DNA of 51,060 nt from Acidimicrobiaceae bacterium (GCA_003133685.1 PKYQ01000027.1:40474-91533); one strand, 5' to 3'. Positions 8,810-17,870 are shown, counted from the stretch's first letter. The notes: generated by a model from the letters alone, not told the origin. Numbers and translations: made by a program.

Positions 8810-9163
8810 TCACGTGCCGCGAAGACCGGGCTCGGTACACGGTCCAAAAGAGGCGTTTTCACACACGGTCGTGGCGTTGGTTCGCACGTCGAGGACCTGG
8901 GCGCCCCGGAGGTCCGCTCCTTGCAGATTGGCCCCGTCCATGTTCGCGTGGGATAAGTTCGCTCGACGGAAGTTGTCCGACGACAGGTCGAGGCCCTGGA
9001 AGTCGTGGTGGGCGAGGTCACATCCCGCGTAGTCGACGTTGGTCGCGCTTATCGTGCAATTGGTCGAGGCCACGAAGGGCGAGCTCTCGTGCGCCGTTGC
9101 TCCGCAGGCACTCAGTCCAATCGCACTCAGCGCGGTCACGAGAACGATACGAACTCTTTTCAT
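8810..9163 (-). CDS. Pentapeptide-repeat lipoprotein
   Basis: The start was placed at the ATG giving MKRVRIVLVTALSAIGLSAC, a lipoprotein signal peptide with lipobox LSAC at residues 17-20. An upstream in-frame extension is possible but lacks a sensible N-terminus. The mature 98 residues contain a run of A(N/D)LxX pentapeptides (FQGLDLSSDNFRRANLSHAN, then MDGANLQGADLRGAQ), which build a right-handed beta helix, and four Cys besides the lipidated one. Such proteins are usually binding or scaffold modules; the ligand is unknown. A purine-rich GGAAG lies directly upstream of the ATG, which is unusually close for a ribosome site. Confidence 0.75.
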   Translation of the reverse strand: MKRVRIVLVTALSAIGLSACGATAHESSPFVASTNCTISATNVDYAGCDLAHHDFQGLDLSSDNFRRANLSHANMDGANLQGADLRGAQVLDVRTNATTVCENASFGPCTEPGLRGT

Positions 9164-9443
9164 CTTCCAACGATAAACAAATGTGAGCGTTGTGAGAATA
9201 ATCACGACGCGTAACAGACTTGACGTACTCGTGACGGAGATCAGGACCGAGAAGAAACGGTAAATACGGCGTTGATCAGGTGACACTCAACAAAGGCGCG
9301 ACTAGATCGCGTGTGCAGGGGGGCGCTCTCGATCAAGAGGATTGAAGGGAGATTCTCGTCAGAACCTCCGTATGGGTCTTAGGTCCCTATTGGACCCTAT
9401 TTTTCACATGGGAGACTGCTCACAACATGAGTGGGGAGAGGTG
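9164..9443 (+). promoter_or_regulatory. Leader region between divergent lipoprotein and cytochrome b operons
   Basis: This 280-bp stretch has no convincing gene and should hold both divergent promoters. A TTGACG box lies near 9219. At 9382-9396 a GGTCC-CTATT-GGACC hairpin is followed by CTATTTTT, resembling a small terminator or attenuator. GGGTC at 9374-9378 could instead pair with GACCC at 9393-9397, so two mutually exclusive folds are possible. The 5-bp stems are weak, so this is a suggestion only. Confidence 0.3.
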
Positions 9444-9626
9444 ATGTCAAGTTTCGGATTGTTAGCCGCCATATGGCCGCTAACCACGCTTGGTCACTAC
9501 GTGCATTGGCACATCATCCAGATCAGTGTGGCCAACTTGTTGGTCATCATCTTGATGGTCGTGACGTTCATCGTTGCACTATTCGCACCGTTTCCAGGTC
9601 GACGCCGCCGGAAGGAAAAGCCATGA
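9444..9626 (+). CDS. 60-residue one-helix protein of the cytochrome b operon
   Basis: The start is the ATG at 9444 because GGGGAGAGG lies just upstream (9433-9441) and the longer frame from 9342 adds an implausible N-terminus. The protein has a short amphipathic N-terminus (GHYVHWHIIQIS), one strong transmembrane helix (about 25-46) and a basic tail (GRRRRKEK). Its TGA overlaps the ATG of the cytochrome b gene (ATGA). It is probably a small structural subunit of that complex; the family is not recognised. Confidence 0.7.
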   Translation: MSSFGLLAAIWPLTTLGHYVHWHIIQISVANLLVIILMVVTFIVALFAPFPGRRRRKEKP

Positions 9627-10249
9627 GCACCACGGAGATCGATCGCCAGTGGACAACCCGTCTGCGCCGACGCGTCGCCGGCAAACTCCCCCCGGAAAAG
9701 TTGCTGCCCGATACGCAACCGACGTACGTCGCTTCGTGGATCTACGTCTTCGGCGTCACGACGATGGCCGCCCTCGGCGTCGTCATCGTCTCGGGCTGTC
9801 TCCTGGCGCTACGCGGACCGCAATGGTGGCACACCTCTTCAGTCGGTCACTTCGTTAATTCGCTGCATCTTTGGAGCGTCGAGATCTTCTTCTTCGCCAT
9901 GGTCATTCATCTCTGGGGCAAGTACTTCATGGCCGCCTGGCGCGGGGGTCGAGCTCTCACGTGGATGACCGGCGTCTTCACATTTCTCGTTTCAATCGCG
10001 ACAGCGTTCACCGGTTACGTGAGCCAATCGAACTTCGACTCACAATGGATTTCGACCCAGGCGAAAGATGGCATCAACTCCACCGGCGCGGGTGCGTTTT
10101 GGAATGTCCTGAATACGGGACAGATGCTCATGTGGCACATCGTCTTGCTGCCCCTCGCTGCGGTCGTCTTGACGATGTTTCACGTCCTCCTCGTTCGCAT
10201 CAAGGGCGTCGTGCCGCCCTTTGAGAAGGACGCGGAGGTGGCGCAATGA
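9623..10249 (+). CDS. Cytochrome b (b6-type N-terminal domain, bis-haem)
   Basis: This 208-residue protein matches the four-helix haem-binding half of cytochrome b. The haem ligands are His82/His96 (14 apart) and His172/His187 (15 apart). The longer second spacing is characteristic of cytochrome b6 rather than mitochondrial-type cytochrome b. The GYVSQSNFDSQWI region follows the family's quinone-site loop. Function: quinol oxidation and transmembrane electron transfer. It overlaps both neighbours by ATGA junctions. No Rieske iron-sulfur protein or cytochrome c1/f gene is next to it. Confidence 0.88.
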   Translation: MSTTEIDRQWTTRLRRRVAGKLPPEKLLPDTQPTYVASWIYVFGVTTMAALGVVIVSGCLLALRGPQWWHTSSVGHFVNSLHLWSVEIFFFAMVIHLWGKYFMAAWRGGRALTWMTGVFTFLVSIATAFTGYVSQSNFDSQWISTQAKDGINSTGAGAFWNVLNTGQMLMWHIVLLPLAAVVLTMFHVLLVRIKGVVPPFEKDAEVAQ

Positions 10250-11193
10250 AGTCCAAGGCCTTTCGTCCCGACGTGGACGCTCCCGAGTGGAAGGGTGGCC
10301 ACAGCCCCTACGACATCCTCAAAGAGGGGGTAATCGCGGTCGTGCTGGTGTCGATTTTGACGGTGTTACTGTCCGTCGCCTTCGGTTCGCCCGACGATCC
10401 CTCAATTACTGTCAAGGCCTGGTCAACCAGTGACCCGATGGACTTCGCCGCGACGGCGCTGAGCGAGTTGAATAGCACCTCGGACAGTGCGCAGTACGGC
10501 GCGCCATACAACAAAGCATCGACTGGTCAGCAACTGGGACCGCTCAGCCTGGCCAAATGGATCGGCGCGCGAATCCCTGTCAACACGGTGAACGACTTCG
10601 TCGTCGATCCACTCAAGTCGCTTCCCGGACAACCCGCGTTGTCGACGGACTTATCGCAGTGGTCGAGCGCGTCGACGTCGACGCGCGCGAGCTGGGTGAA
10701 TAGCTACACGCACGCGGCGAACAAGATGAAGATCGTGAGTGGCCAACTGGTCGTCAACGCGACCAACGCCGGACCGGTGCCGCTAATGATGTCGGACCTC
10801 TTGCAAATGGCCCGTACGGGTGCACTCGATCAGGCCCTCGTCACACAAAACGGCTTCTACACCATGGACTACACGCTGCCATTGTTGTTCTTGGCCGACG
10901 GAACCTACATGGCCAACATCGCGCAAAAGCAGCATCTCACGGGTGACCAGTGGGGCATGATGAACGAGACGGGCAACTACCCGGGTCAGGCCTGGCTGTG
11001 GCTCTACACCTTCTGGTACCAAGTCTCGCCCATGAATTCGAGCGGCAACGGTGACATACTCGTCTGGGCCATCATGATGGTGCTCTCCGCGGGGCTCTTG
11101 TTCATGCCCTTCATCCCGGGGCTGCGGTCAATTCCTCGCAAGACTCGCGTCTATCGCCTGATCTGGCGAGAGCATTACCGCGACAGTCAGTAG
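10246..11193 (+). CDS. Two-helix partner subunit of the cytochrome b complex
   Basis: This 315-residue protein is coupled to cytochrome b by an ATGA overlap. Its N-terminus (GHSPYDILKEGVIAVVLVSI) looks like the start of a subunit IV/cytochrome b C-terminal partner, with a first helix at about 27-46. It then has a roughly 220-residue loop, including YGAPYNKAS and an aromatic region, and a second helix at about 270-290 before a basic tail. Ordinary b6f subunit IV is about 160 residues with three helices and no such loop. It contains no CxxCH haem site. It is probably a structural and quinone-site subunit; the exact role is unknown. Confidence 0.75.
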   Translation: MKSKAFRPDVDAPEWKGGHSPYDILKEGVIAVVLVSILTVLLSVAFGSPDDPSITVKAWSTSDPMDFAATALSELNSTSDSAQYGAPYNKASTGQQLGPLSLAKWIGARIPVNTVNDFVVDPLKSLPGQPALSTDLSQWSSASTSTRASWVNSYTHAANKMKIVSGQLVVNATNAGPVPLMMSDLLQMARTGALDQALVTQNGFYTMDYTLPLLFLADGTYMANIAQKQHLTGDQWGMMNETGNYPGQAWLWLYTFWYQVSPMNSSGNGDILVWAIMMVLSAGLLFMPFIPGLRSIPRKTRVYRLIWREHYRDSQ

Positions 11194-11254
11194 TCAATAG
11201 CAGGAACTACAAAACTGTCCTCACCCAGTCGACGAAATTCTTCGCGACTGGTTC

Positions 11255-12442
11255 TCACACGTGTACACCGGAGAGCGCGAGCAGCAGGCCGACAAATCCG
11301 GCCAGGAGCAAGCACGCAACCACGCTTCGTCGAAAGACGAAGAGTAGGACCAGAGCTCCGGCGAGAATCGGGATCTGCCACAGGTGACTGAATGATCGTC
11401 CCAGGGGAATGGCCGATCCCGCGATTGCGCCAATGACCGCCGGTCCCGCTCCACGAAAAAACGACCGGACGGACTGGTTTTGGCGAATTCCGTCGAAGTG
11501 AGGTGCTCCCGCGAGAACAAAGAGGAACGACGGACTGAACACGACGAGCGCGGCGAGGAGTCCTCCCCCGATTCCTCCCGCGACGTACCCGACCGCGGCC
11601 ACCGTTTGCACGACCGGACCGGGGGTCAGTTGGCCGAGTGCCACCGCGCTGAGGAACTGCGTTCCGCTCATCCAGTGATACGTGCTCACGACGTCGTGTT
11701 GCATGAGCGGAACAATGACGAATCCCCCGCCATAGGAGAGGGCGCCCACCTTGAGCGCGACCCATCCGATCGCGCCGATGCCGCCAAAACCTCCAACGTG
11801 ACCTAGAGCCCAGGGAAATGTGACCCGAGTCGTTCCTGAAGGCTTTATGTTCTCGCGTCGTTGCGCCACGATCTCTATCAACCCGCACGCGACGAGCGCG
11901 AGAACCAGGTACGAGCCAGCGGTGGCGGCCGCCAAAGCGCCGACCACGACGTACGTCATCCATCGAATGCGCGCCACCCGTCGTTTGGCCGCGGCCCTTC
12001 GACTCGCGGGAACGAGGGTCCACGCCGCTTTCAGGGCTACGGCCGGTACCGCCGCGCCAGCGCCAGCTGCGGTTCCGAGAACCCACGCGGGCGCGTGGCG
12101 ATCAAGAACGAGGACCGAGAGCGCGAGGATGAGAATCAGCCCGGGCACGATGAAGCACACGCCGCCGATGATGGCGCCCATCGCACCTCGTAGCCGCCAG
12201 GCACAGAAGATCGCCAACTGGGTCGACGCGGGACCCGGGAGGAGGTTCGTGGCGGCCACCCCATCTTCGAACTCTCGTTCATCCATCCATTGGCGTTGCT
12301 CGACGCAGAGTCGTCGAAGCAAGGAGATGTGCGTGGGTGGACCTCCGAATCCGATGCAGCCCAAACGCGTCCACTCGCGCGCAATAGTTGAGAGCGAGAC
12401 GTGTGGTGCGGGAGTAGTGTCGTCGTTCATCGGACCACTCAT
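11255..12442 (-). CDS. chrA: ChrA-type chromate transporter (two-domain)
   Basis: This roughly 395-residue membrane protein has the duplicated CHR layout. The first half has GCIGFGGPPTHISLLR and NLLPGPASTQLAIF, and the second half has VGALSYGGGFVIVPLMQ and ALGQLTPGPVVQTVAAVGY. Two-domain CHR proteins export chromate by a proton- or sulfate-linked mechanism, although many homologues have untested substrates. The ATG at 12442 was chosen over an upstream TTG (12457); a further ATG exists at 12430. It converges with the cytochrome b operon, leaving 61 bp. Confidence 0.88.
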   Translation of the reverse strand: MSGPMNDDTTPAPHVSLSTIAREWTRLGCIGFGGPPTHISLLRRLCVEQRQWMDEREFEDGVAATNLLPGPASTQLAIFCAWRLRGAMGAIIGGVCFIVPGLILILALSVLVLDRHAPAWVLGTAAGAGAAVPAVALKAAWTLVPASRRAAAKRRVARIRWMTYVVVGALAAATAGSYLVLALVACGLIEIVAQRRENIKPSGTTRVTFPWALGHVGGFGGIGAIGWVALKVGALSYGGGFVIVPLMQHDVVSTYHWMSGTQFLSAVALGQLTPGPVVQTVAAVGYVAGGIGGGLLAALVVFSPSFLFVLAGAPHFDGIRQNQSVRSFFRGAGPAVIGAIAGSAIPLGRSFSHLWQIPILAGALVLLFVFRRSVVACLLLAGFVGLLLALSGVHV

Positions 12443-12674
12443 ACGACACTCTTGCAATGTCGCGCCGTGACCGATTCACTACTGTCGTGCACTGCCACAA
12501 TTCGAGAAGTATCTACACGCGACTCGATCGCATCGCTCGAGAACGTGACCAAGCTCACGGCACGTAGCCTAGGAATCTCGACGAAGTGTGCGCACCAACT
12601 CGTCGAATATTTCTCAGAGACACCACGGGTGCCAATGTCGCACACCGAAACTCAAGGGCCAAGCGTTCGTGACT
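12443..12674. other. Intergenic stretch between chrA and the M24 gene
   Basis: This interval of about 230 bp separates two genes on the minus strand. Short frames exist on both strands but none has a family resemblance or ribosome site. It probably holds the chrA promoter and the end of the M24/ABC transcript. I see no strong hairpin with a U-tract. Confidence 0.3.
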
Positions 12675-14048
12675 TCAGTCGATCAATGAACTGGTGCTAC
12701 CGCCCTCGCCGCGTCCGGCCGCGGTGTTGAGGTGCGACTGTGACTCTCTTAATCCGTTCACCGGACCGCCAGCACTGAAGTAGCGCTGACCGGCGACCAG
12801 GAGCTCTTCGGCTGGGAACTTCGTGATGACCTCACAGCCCGTCGCCGTGACGACGACCTCTTCTTCGATACGCGCCGCCGACCAGCCATCTTTCGCCGGC
12901 CAGTACGTCTCCAGGGCGAAGACCATTCCCTCTTCCAAAACCTCGGGGTGTTCGAGTGAGATCATTCGGCTGAAGATCGGCCGTTCCCAGATCGACAGTC
13001 CGATGCCGTGACCGTACTGAAGACCGAACGCCGCCTCTTCGTTGGCGAAGCCGAACTCCGTCGCCTTGGGCCACAAGGCAACCACGTCGGCGGTCGTCGT
13101 GCCGGGCTTCACGATTGAAATCGCGGAATCGACCAACTCTCGGCACTTCGTGTACGCGTCGCGCTGGGCGACCGAGGCGCTGCCCACCGCGAACGTACGG
13201 TAGTAGCACGTGCGATACCCGTTGAAGCTGTGCAGGATGTCGAAGAAGGCCGGGTCGCCGGGTCGAATGAGACGGTCGCTGAAGACGTGCGGGTGCGGAG
13301 AGCACCGTTCGCCGGAAATCGCGTTGACGCCTTCGACGTGTTCGGAACCCAAGTCGTACAGCGTCTTGTTCACCAGGCCGACACACTCGTTCTCTCGAAC
13401 GCCCGGTCGCAGGAATGAATAGAGCTCCTCGTAGGCCGTGTCCACCATCGACGCGGCGTGGGCCAACAGCGAGATCTCGTCAGACGTCTTGATCCGACGG
13501 GCCTCGAGAAAGACCTGTTGACCGTCGACCAATGTCATGCCCTCTTTCGCGAACGCCGCGAGGACCGGCATCTCGATGACGTCGACGCCGATCGGTTCGT
13601 TCTGAAGACCGAACTGCGACAGCACTTCTTTGATCTTCTCGGCCACGGTGCCGGCGCGGTCGGCCCCCGGAGGAATCGCTCCGCGCAACGTGGAGATGCC
13701 GGCGCGCGCGCCCTCGTAGGGCATCTCATTTCCATCGGGTCCAATCTGAACGCCCGTCAGCCACGGATTGTAGAGCTGGTGGTGACGAGCGGCCGAGCCG
13801 AAGTCCCACACGATGGGCTTGCCACCACGGGGCAGCAACGCGAAGCGGATCAGTTTGTCCATCGCCCACGTACCGATGTGCGTCCCGGTCATGTAGCGGA
13901 TGTTGTGAAAGTCGAACGTCAGTAGAGCGCCGAGGTCACTTCGCTCTAGTTCGGCCTGCAACTTGGCGAGCCGCTCCTCGCGAAGACGGGGCATGTCAAC
14001 GCGGTTCTCCCAGTCAACGGCGTTGCTTCCGTATGTGTGAATACCCAT
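12675..14048 (-). CDS. M24-family (creatinase/prolidase/DddP-like) protein with altered metal site
   Basis: This protein has about 457 residues. The second of two adjacent ATG codons is preferred because TGGAGGA sits directly upstream. An N-terminal creatinase-type domain (about 1-180) precedes a pita-bread M24 domain. M24 enzymes hold two metals through Asp, Asp, His, Glu and Glu. Here the first Asp (GDPAFFDIL), the His (QYGHGIGLSIWERP), the first Glu (FALETYWP) and the last Glu (RIEEEVV) are present. The second Asp, expected in GYxxDxTRT, is Cys (GYRTCYYRT). It may be a one-metal lyase or hydrolase in the manner of DddP-like enzymes rather than a peptidase. It follows the ABC permease in one operon. 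Confidence 0.8.
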   Translation of the reverse strand: MGIHTYGSNAVDWENRVDMPRLREERLAKLQAELERSDLGALLTFDFHNIRYMTGTHIGTWAMDKLIRFALLPRGGKPIVWDFGSAARHHQLYNPWLTGVQIGPDGNEMPYEGARAGISTLRGAIPPGADRAGTVAEKIKEVLSQFGLQNEPIGVDVIEMPVLAAFAKEGMTLVDGQQVFLEARRIKTSDEISLLAHAASMVDTAYEELYSFLRPGVRENECVGLVNKTLYDLGSEHVEGVNAISGERCSPHPHVFSDRLIRPGDPAFFDILHSFNGYRTCYYRTFAVGSASVAQRDAYTKCRELVDSAISIVKPGTTTADVVALWPKATEFGFANEEAAFGLQYGHGIGLSIWERPIFSRMISLEHPEVLEEGMVFALETYWPAKDGWSAARIEEEVVVTATGCEVITKFPAEELLVAGQRYFSAGGPVNGLRESQSHLNTAAGRGEGGSTSSLID

Positions 14049-14074
14049 CATTCCTCCAGGTGTCTAGCGAATAT

Positions 14075-15082
14075 CTAACGTCGGCGCTTGCGCGCCCACA
14101 CGTCGATTGAAACTGCGGCCAGCAGGATCAGTCCGAGGACGATCTGCTGATACAGGGTATTGATGTTCAAGAGGTTGAAGCCGTTACCGATCAACGCAAT
14201 GAACAGCACCCCGATAGTCGTGCGCGGTACCGAACCTTCGCCACCCGCGATCGACGTGCCACCAACGACGATCCCCGCGAGCACCGTGAACGTCAGCGTG
14301 GGGCCCCCACCGGTCGCCTGCGCGCTCAGCAACCTTGAAGTGTCGATGACACCACCGAGTCCCGCCGCCAAGCCACTCAAGGCGTAGGTAATGATACGAA
14401 TTTGGTTCACACGCACACCGGCCAGACGCGCGGCCTCCGCATTTCCCCCGGAGGCAATGACGTAGCGACCAAAGGTCGTCCTCGCCAAGAGCAGAGCGAG
14501 AATCACGACGAAGACGAGGACGATCCACACCGCACTTGGTATTGACCAGAGCTGCACGTTGGCGAATTTGTAAAAGCCCGAATTCTGCGAAAGGACGATG
14601 AGATTGTTGTTCGACACTCGCAGCGCCACACCGCCAATCACGAAGGACATGGCCAACGTCGCGATGAGCGGATTGATCTTGAGGAACGCCACGATCATTC
14701 CGTTAACGAGGCCGACGCCAAGTCCCACGAGCAAGGCGACACCAATGGCGATGAACGGTGAATGATGCTCGGCGAGTTCACCGGACACGACCGCGGTGAG
14801 ACCGTAGATCGCCCCCACCGACAGGTCAAGCCCACCGGCGACGAGCACCAGTGTTCCGGCGGCGGCAATGGCGAGGAAGGCGCACTGCTGGTCAAGAATG
14901 TTGATCAAGTTCGTCGTAGAGAGGAATGGCCCACTCCACACGGACAGAACTATGAAAAGAATCAAGAAGGGTATGGCGATGCCCGCGAGCCGCCATGATC
15001 CGAGTAACCGGATGACGCCCGACCGGAAGCCGCCCTCGCTGTCTACGTCGAGGGCCTCAGGGGTCTCAACTTGTACGTTCAT
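14075..15082 (-). CDS. ABC transporter permease, ribose/RbsC type (BPD_transp_2)
   Basis: This 335-residue protein has about ten hydrophobic segments and the family motif regions AAAGTLVLVAGGLDLSVGAI and GGNAEAARLAGVRVNQIRI, the latter being the EAA-like loop that contacts the ATPase. It forms the membrane channel of a carbohydrate-type importer. Its ATG overlaps the TAA of the ATPase gene by one base (TAATG). The substrates of this transporter class include ribose, other sugars, nucleosides and autoinducer-2; the one used here cannot be read from the sequence. Confidence 0.92.
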   Translation of the reverse strand: MNVQVETPEALDVDSEGGFRSGVIRLLGSWRLAGIAIPFLILFIVLSVWSGPFLSTTNLINILDQQCAFLAIAAAGTLVLVAGGLDLSVGAIYGLTAVVSGELAEHHSPFIAIGVALLVGLGVGLVNGMIVAFLKINPLIATLAMSFVIGGVALRVSNNNLIVLSQNSGFYKFANVQLWSIPSAVWIVLVFVVILALLLARTTFGRYVIASGGNAEAARLAGVRVNQIRIITYALSGLAAGLGGVIDTSRLLSAQATGGGPTLTFTVLAGIVVGGTSIAGGEGSVPRTTIGVLFIALIGNGFNLLNINTLYQQIVLGLILLAAVSIDVWARKRRR

Positions 15083-16638
15083 TATGAATCCGTTCCTTCG
15101 CTACTCGACTCGGTGAACGCGGCAGCGAGCACGGCTTGCTCGTTCATTCGTTCGCCCGAGAGTTCGGTGATGATGCGACCGTGGCGCATCACGAGGACTC
15201 GATGCGCGAGTCCAAGTACTTCTTCCAAATCAGAGGAGATGACGACCACGCCCATACCGGACGCGGCCATCTCGGTCAAGATGTCATAGATCGCCCTCTT
15301 CGATCCGACGTCAACGCCCCGTGTCGGCTCGTCCGCGATCAAGACGCTCGGCGAGCACATCACCGAGCGAGCGAACATGAGCTTTTGCTGATTGCCGCCC
15401 GACAGCATGGACACCGGCGTTCGAATGCTGGCGGCCTTCACGGTCACCGCGTTCATCAGTTCAGTGACCTTGCGCCGTTCGCGAATTCCCGCAATCCATC
15501 CGAACCGGCTGACGAGATCGAGCCGCGACAGTGAGATGTTCTCTTTCACCGATCGTCCGACCAGAAGACCCATCTCCTTGCGCGACTCCGGGATGAAGAC
15601 CAGTCCCCGTCGAATCGAACGCGACGGGCTGTGACCTGCCAGCTCCGTGCCCTTCAATCGAACAGTTCCTCCAGAGACCTTGGAATCGCGGAATATCGCA
15701 CGAGCTAACTCAGATCTACCAGCACCGACCAGCCCGGCGATGCCGAGAATCTCACTCTCGTGAAGAACGAATGAACAGTCATTGACACCTGGCGCCTTGA
15801 GATGTTCAACCTCCAACACGATGGCTCGCTCTTCGTCCGGCGTCGCCTTCTCGGGAAAGGCCGTGAGGAGGGAGCGCCCGAGCATCCCTTCAATCAAGGA
15901 CTCTTCGTTCGCGTCCTTCGCGTCGACGGTGCGAATCAGGTGGCCGTCGCGAAGCGTGGTGATGACGTCGGCGAGCGCGAGCACTTCAGAGAGGAAGTGC
16001 GAGATCAGAACAACGGACTTGCCATCGCGCGCAAGGGACCGGATGATCTTGTGGAGAGCGGCCGTCTCGTTGCCCGAAAGTGCGGCCGTCGGTTCGTCCA
16101 TGACGACGATCGAAGTATTGCGAGACAGTGCGCGCATGATTTCGACTTTTTGCTGGTCGGCGATGGAAAGACTTCCCGCCCGACGATCCGGTGAGAGTTC
16201 AAATCCCACCGTCTTAGCCAACTCACGAAATCGACGACGAGACTCACGGCGTCGAACGAAACCAACCGTCGACGCCTCGACACCGAGGTAGACATTTTCG
16301 GCGACGCTAAGTCCCGGGACGATGGCGAGTTCTTGAGCGATCGTCACGATGCCGTGCGCCAGTGCCTCACGAGGCGATTTGAAACTGAGGTGTTCACCAC
16401 CCAGCGTCATCGTCCCCTCGTCGGGTGAGATCACGCCCGAGATGATCTTGCCGAGCGTGGACTTCCCGGCGCCATTCTCCCCGACCAGCGCGTGCACCGT
16501 GCCGGGTGTGATTGTCAGTGACACGTCACTGAGAGCGGGCACCCCGCCGTACCGCTTCGACACACCGGTGACGACTAAGTCGCCTCCCGAGGACGTTGCA
16601 GCACTGCGGGGTGCCTCTTCGATGTTCCCAGTCGACAT
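15082..16638 (-). CDS. ABC transporter double ATPase, RbsA/MglA type
   Basis: This 518-residue protein has two fused nucleotide-binding domains. The first has Walker A GENGAGKST, signature LSIADQQKVEI and Walker B IVVMDEPT. The second has a degenerate Walker A region (GLVGAGRSE), signature LSGGNQQK and Walker B VLIADEPTRGVDVG. Such asymmetry is normal in the sugar-importer RbsA family. It energises the permease at 14075-15082. The start is ATG with a weak upstream ribosome site, 57 bp after the binding-protein gene. Confidence 0.94.
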   Translation of the reverse strand: MSTGNIEEAPRSAATSSGGDLVVTGVSKRYGGVPALSDVSLTITPGTVHALVGENGAGKSTLGKIISGVISPDEGTMTLGGEHLSFKSPREALAHGIVTIAQELAIVPGLSVAENVYLGVEASTVGFVRRRESRRRFRELAKTVGFELSPDRRAGSLSIADQQKVEIMRALSRNTSIVVMDEPTAALSGNETAALHKIIRSLARDGKSVVLISHFLSEVLALADVITTLRDGHLIRTVDAKDANEESLIEGMLGRSLLTAFPEKATPDEERAIVLEVEHLKAPGVNDCSFVLHESEILGIAGLVGAGRSELARAIFRDSKVSGGTVRLKGTELAGHSPSRSIRRGLVFIPESRKEMGLLVGRSVKENISLSRLDLVSRFGWIAGIRERRKVTELMNAVTVKAASIRTPVSMLSGGNQQKLMFARSVMCSPSVLIADEPTRGVDVGSKRAIYDILTEMAASGMGVVVISSDLEEVLGLAHRVLVMRHGRIITELSGERMNEQAVLAAAFTESSSEGTDS

Positions 16639-16695
16639 GTCAGTTCAAGCTATCCATGTCAGTCTCGGATGTTCGCTCCCTCTCCTACTAACGAA

Positions 16696-17715
16696 TCAAC
16701 CCGGCCATTCGCCGTTGAACTTGCTGGCGTTTGCCTTGGTCAAGATGCCGTTGTTGGGCAACTTGGCGACGGGGTTCTGGGAACCCGAGCTCTTGCCCGT
16801 CTTCATGGCCTTGATGAGCGCGATCATGCCGAGCGTACCTTCGGTCGCCGGCAACTGCGCGACGTCCGCGAACCAGGCACCGCTCTTGATCGCGGCGATA
16901 CCGGTCGCACTCGCGCCGTAGCAAACAAGCTTCACGGACGTGTTCTTCGCAGACGTGAGAGCCGACTGAGCGCCTTCGCAGTCCTGGTCAGAACCGACGA
17001 TCACGTTCAAGGTTGGGTTGGCAACGAGCTGGTCAGCAATGAAGGTTAACGCCACTGATGGCGTGTAGAGACCGTCACCGTTGGCCACGATGCTCGCGGT
17101 TGAGTCCTTCGCGATACCGGCGTCAAACGTCGCCGTGATCTCGGCATCCGGCTCATCACCGATGTAATTATGAACCAGCGCTATTTTGCACGGGTTCGCC
17201 GTCCCACAAGCCGAAATCGTTTCCGCGGCCAGCTGTGACCCGATCTTCGCGGGGAAGAACACGACGTTACCGGAGAGACCGTGCACCTCAATCTGGTCGC
17301 TGCTGTAGTTCGTGCCGAGGATCTGGTCGATGTTGACGACCTTGATCTTCTTCTTGATCGCGAGCTCCACGCCAGGAACGAGGACCGGTCCATAAATCGG
17401 CTGCGTGATTATGCCCTGGAACTTGCCCGAACTGATCACCTGTTGCAGCTCCGACACTTGAAGGGTGTCGGTGCTTTGTGAGTCGAACACTTGCACGTTG
17501 ACGTGACCCGTGGCCGCGGCGACTGCTTTGGCGGCGGCGAGCATCGGCGCGTCGTAACTGTTCGCGACCCCGTACGACATATAGGCAACGTTGTAGGTCT
17601 TCACCTTGTGCTTCGTGGCGGCCTGCGCGCTGGTCATGACGCCAAATCCAATCGACGTCATCACCATCAATCCGGCCGTCAGAATCGTGAAAGTACGAAA
17701 TCTGTTTTTGAGCAT
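16696..17715 (-). CDS. Periplasmic sugar-type substrate-binding protein (Peripla_BP_4)
   Basis: This 339-residue protein has a signal peptide (basic start MLKNRFR, hydrophobic core, cleavage near SAQA-ATK at residue 33) and a ribose-binding-protein fold: AYMSYGVANSYDAPMLAAAK, GIITQPIYGP, KVVNIDQI, and VIVGSDQDCEGAQSAL. It captures the ligand outside the membrane for the RbsC/RbsA-type importer. A GGGGGG ribosome site precedes its ATG. As the first gene of the operon (binding protein, ATPase, permease, M24), it is the target of the promoter region at 17716-17900. Confidence 0.92.
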   Translation of the reverse strand: MLKNRFRTFTILTAGLMVMTSIGFGVMTSAQAATKHKVKTYNVAYMSYGVANSYDAPMLAAAKAVAAATGHVNVQVFDSQSTDTLQVSELQQVISSGKFQGIITQPIYGPVLVPGVELAIKKKIKVVNIDQILGTNYSSDQIEVHGLSGNVVFFPAKIGSQLAAETISACGTANPCKIALVHNYIGDEPDAEITATFDAGIAKDSTASIVANGDGLYTPSVALTFIADQLVANPTLNVIVGSDQDCEGAQSALTSAKNTSVKLVCYGASATGIAAIKSGAWFADVAQLPATEGTLGMIALIKAMKTGKSSGSQNPVAKLPNNGILTKANASKFNGEWPG

Positions 17716-17870
17716 TAATCCCCCCTAAGAAGCCGGAGGCGCTTTACCCCCGACAGATGATGCGATGTTCCTTGCGTCATGCGGCCCCCCAGTGAACTCT
17801 CAGTGAGAGGCTCAGCAAAGACCAACGTTCCGCTCAGAACGAACTGTCATAGACGACAGACAGTACACGT

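Noticed and set aside
9342-9443. N-terminal extension of the 60-residue protein
   Set aside because: The extension adds a polar stretch with no conserved feature, while a strong ribosome site directly precedes the ATG at 9444.
11187-12086. 299-codon minus-strand frame overlapping chrA
   Set aside because: It is very Arg/Gly/Ser rich and out of frame with a well-recognised ChrA protein on the same strand.
12439-12730. Short frames on both strands between chrA and the M24 gene
   Set aside because: No ribosome site, hydrophobic segment or family resemblance; treated as intergenic.
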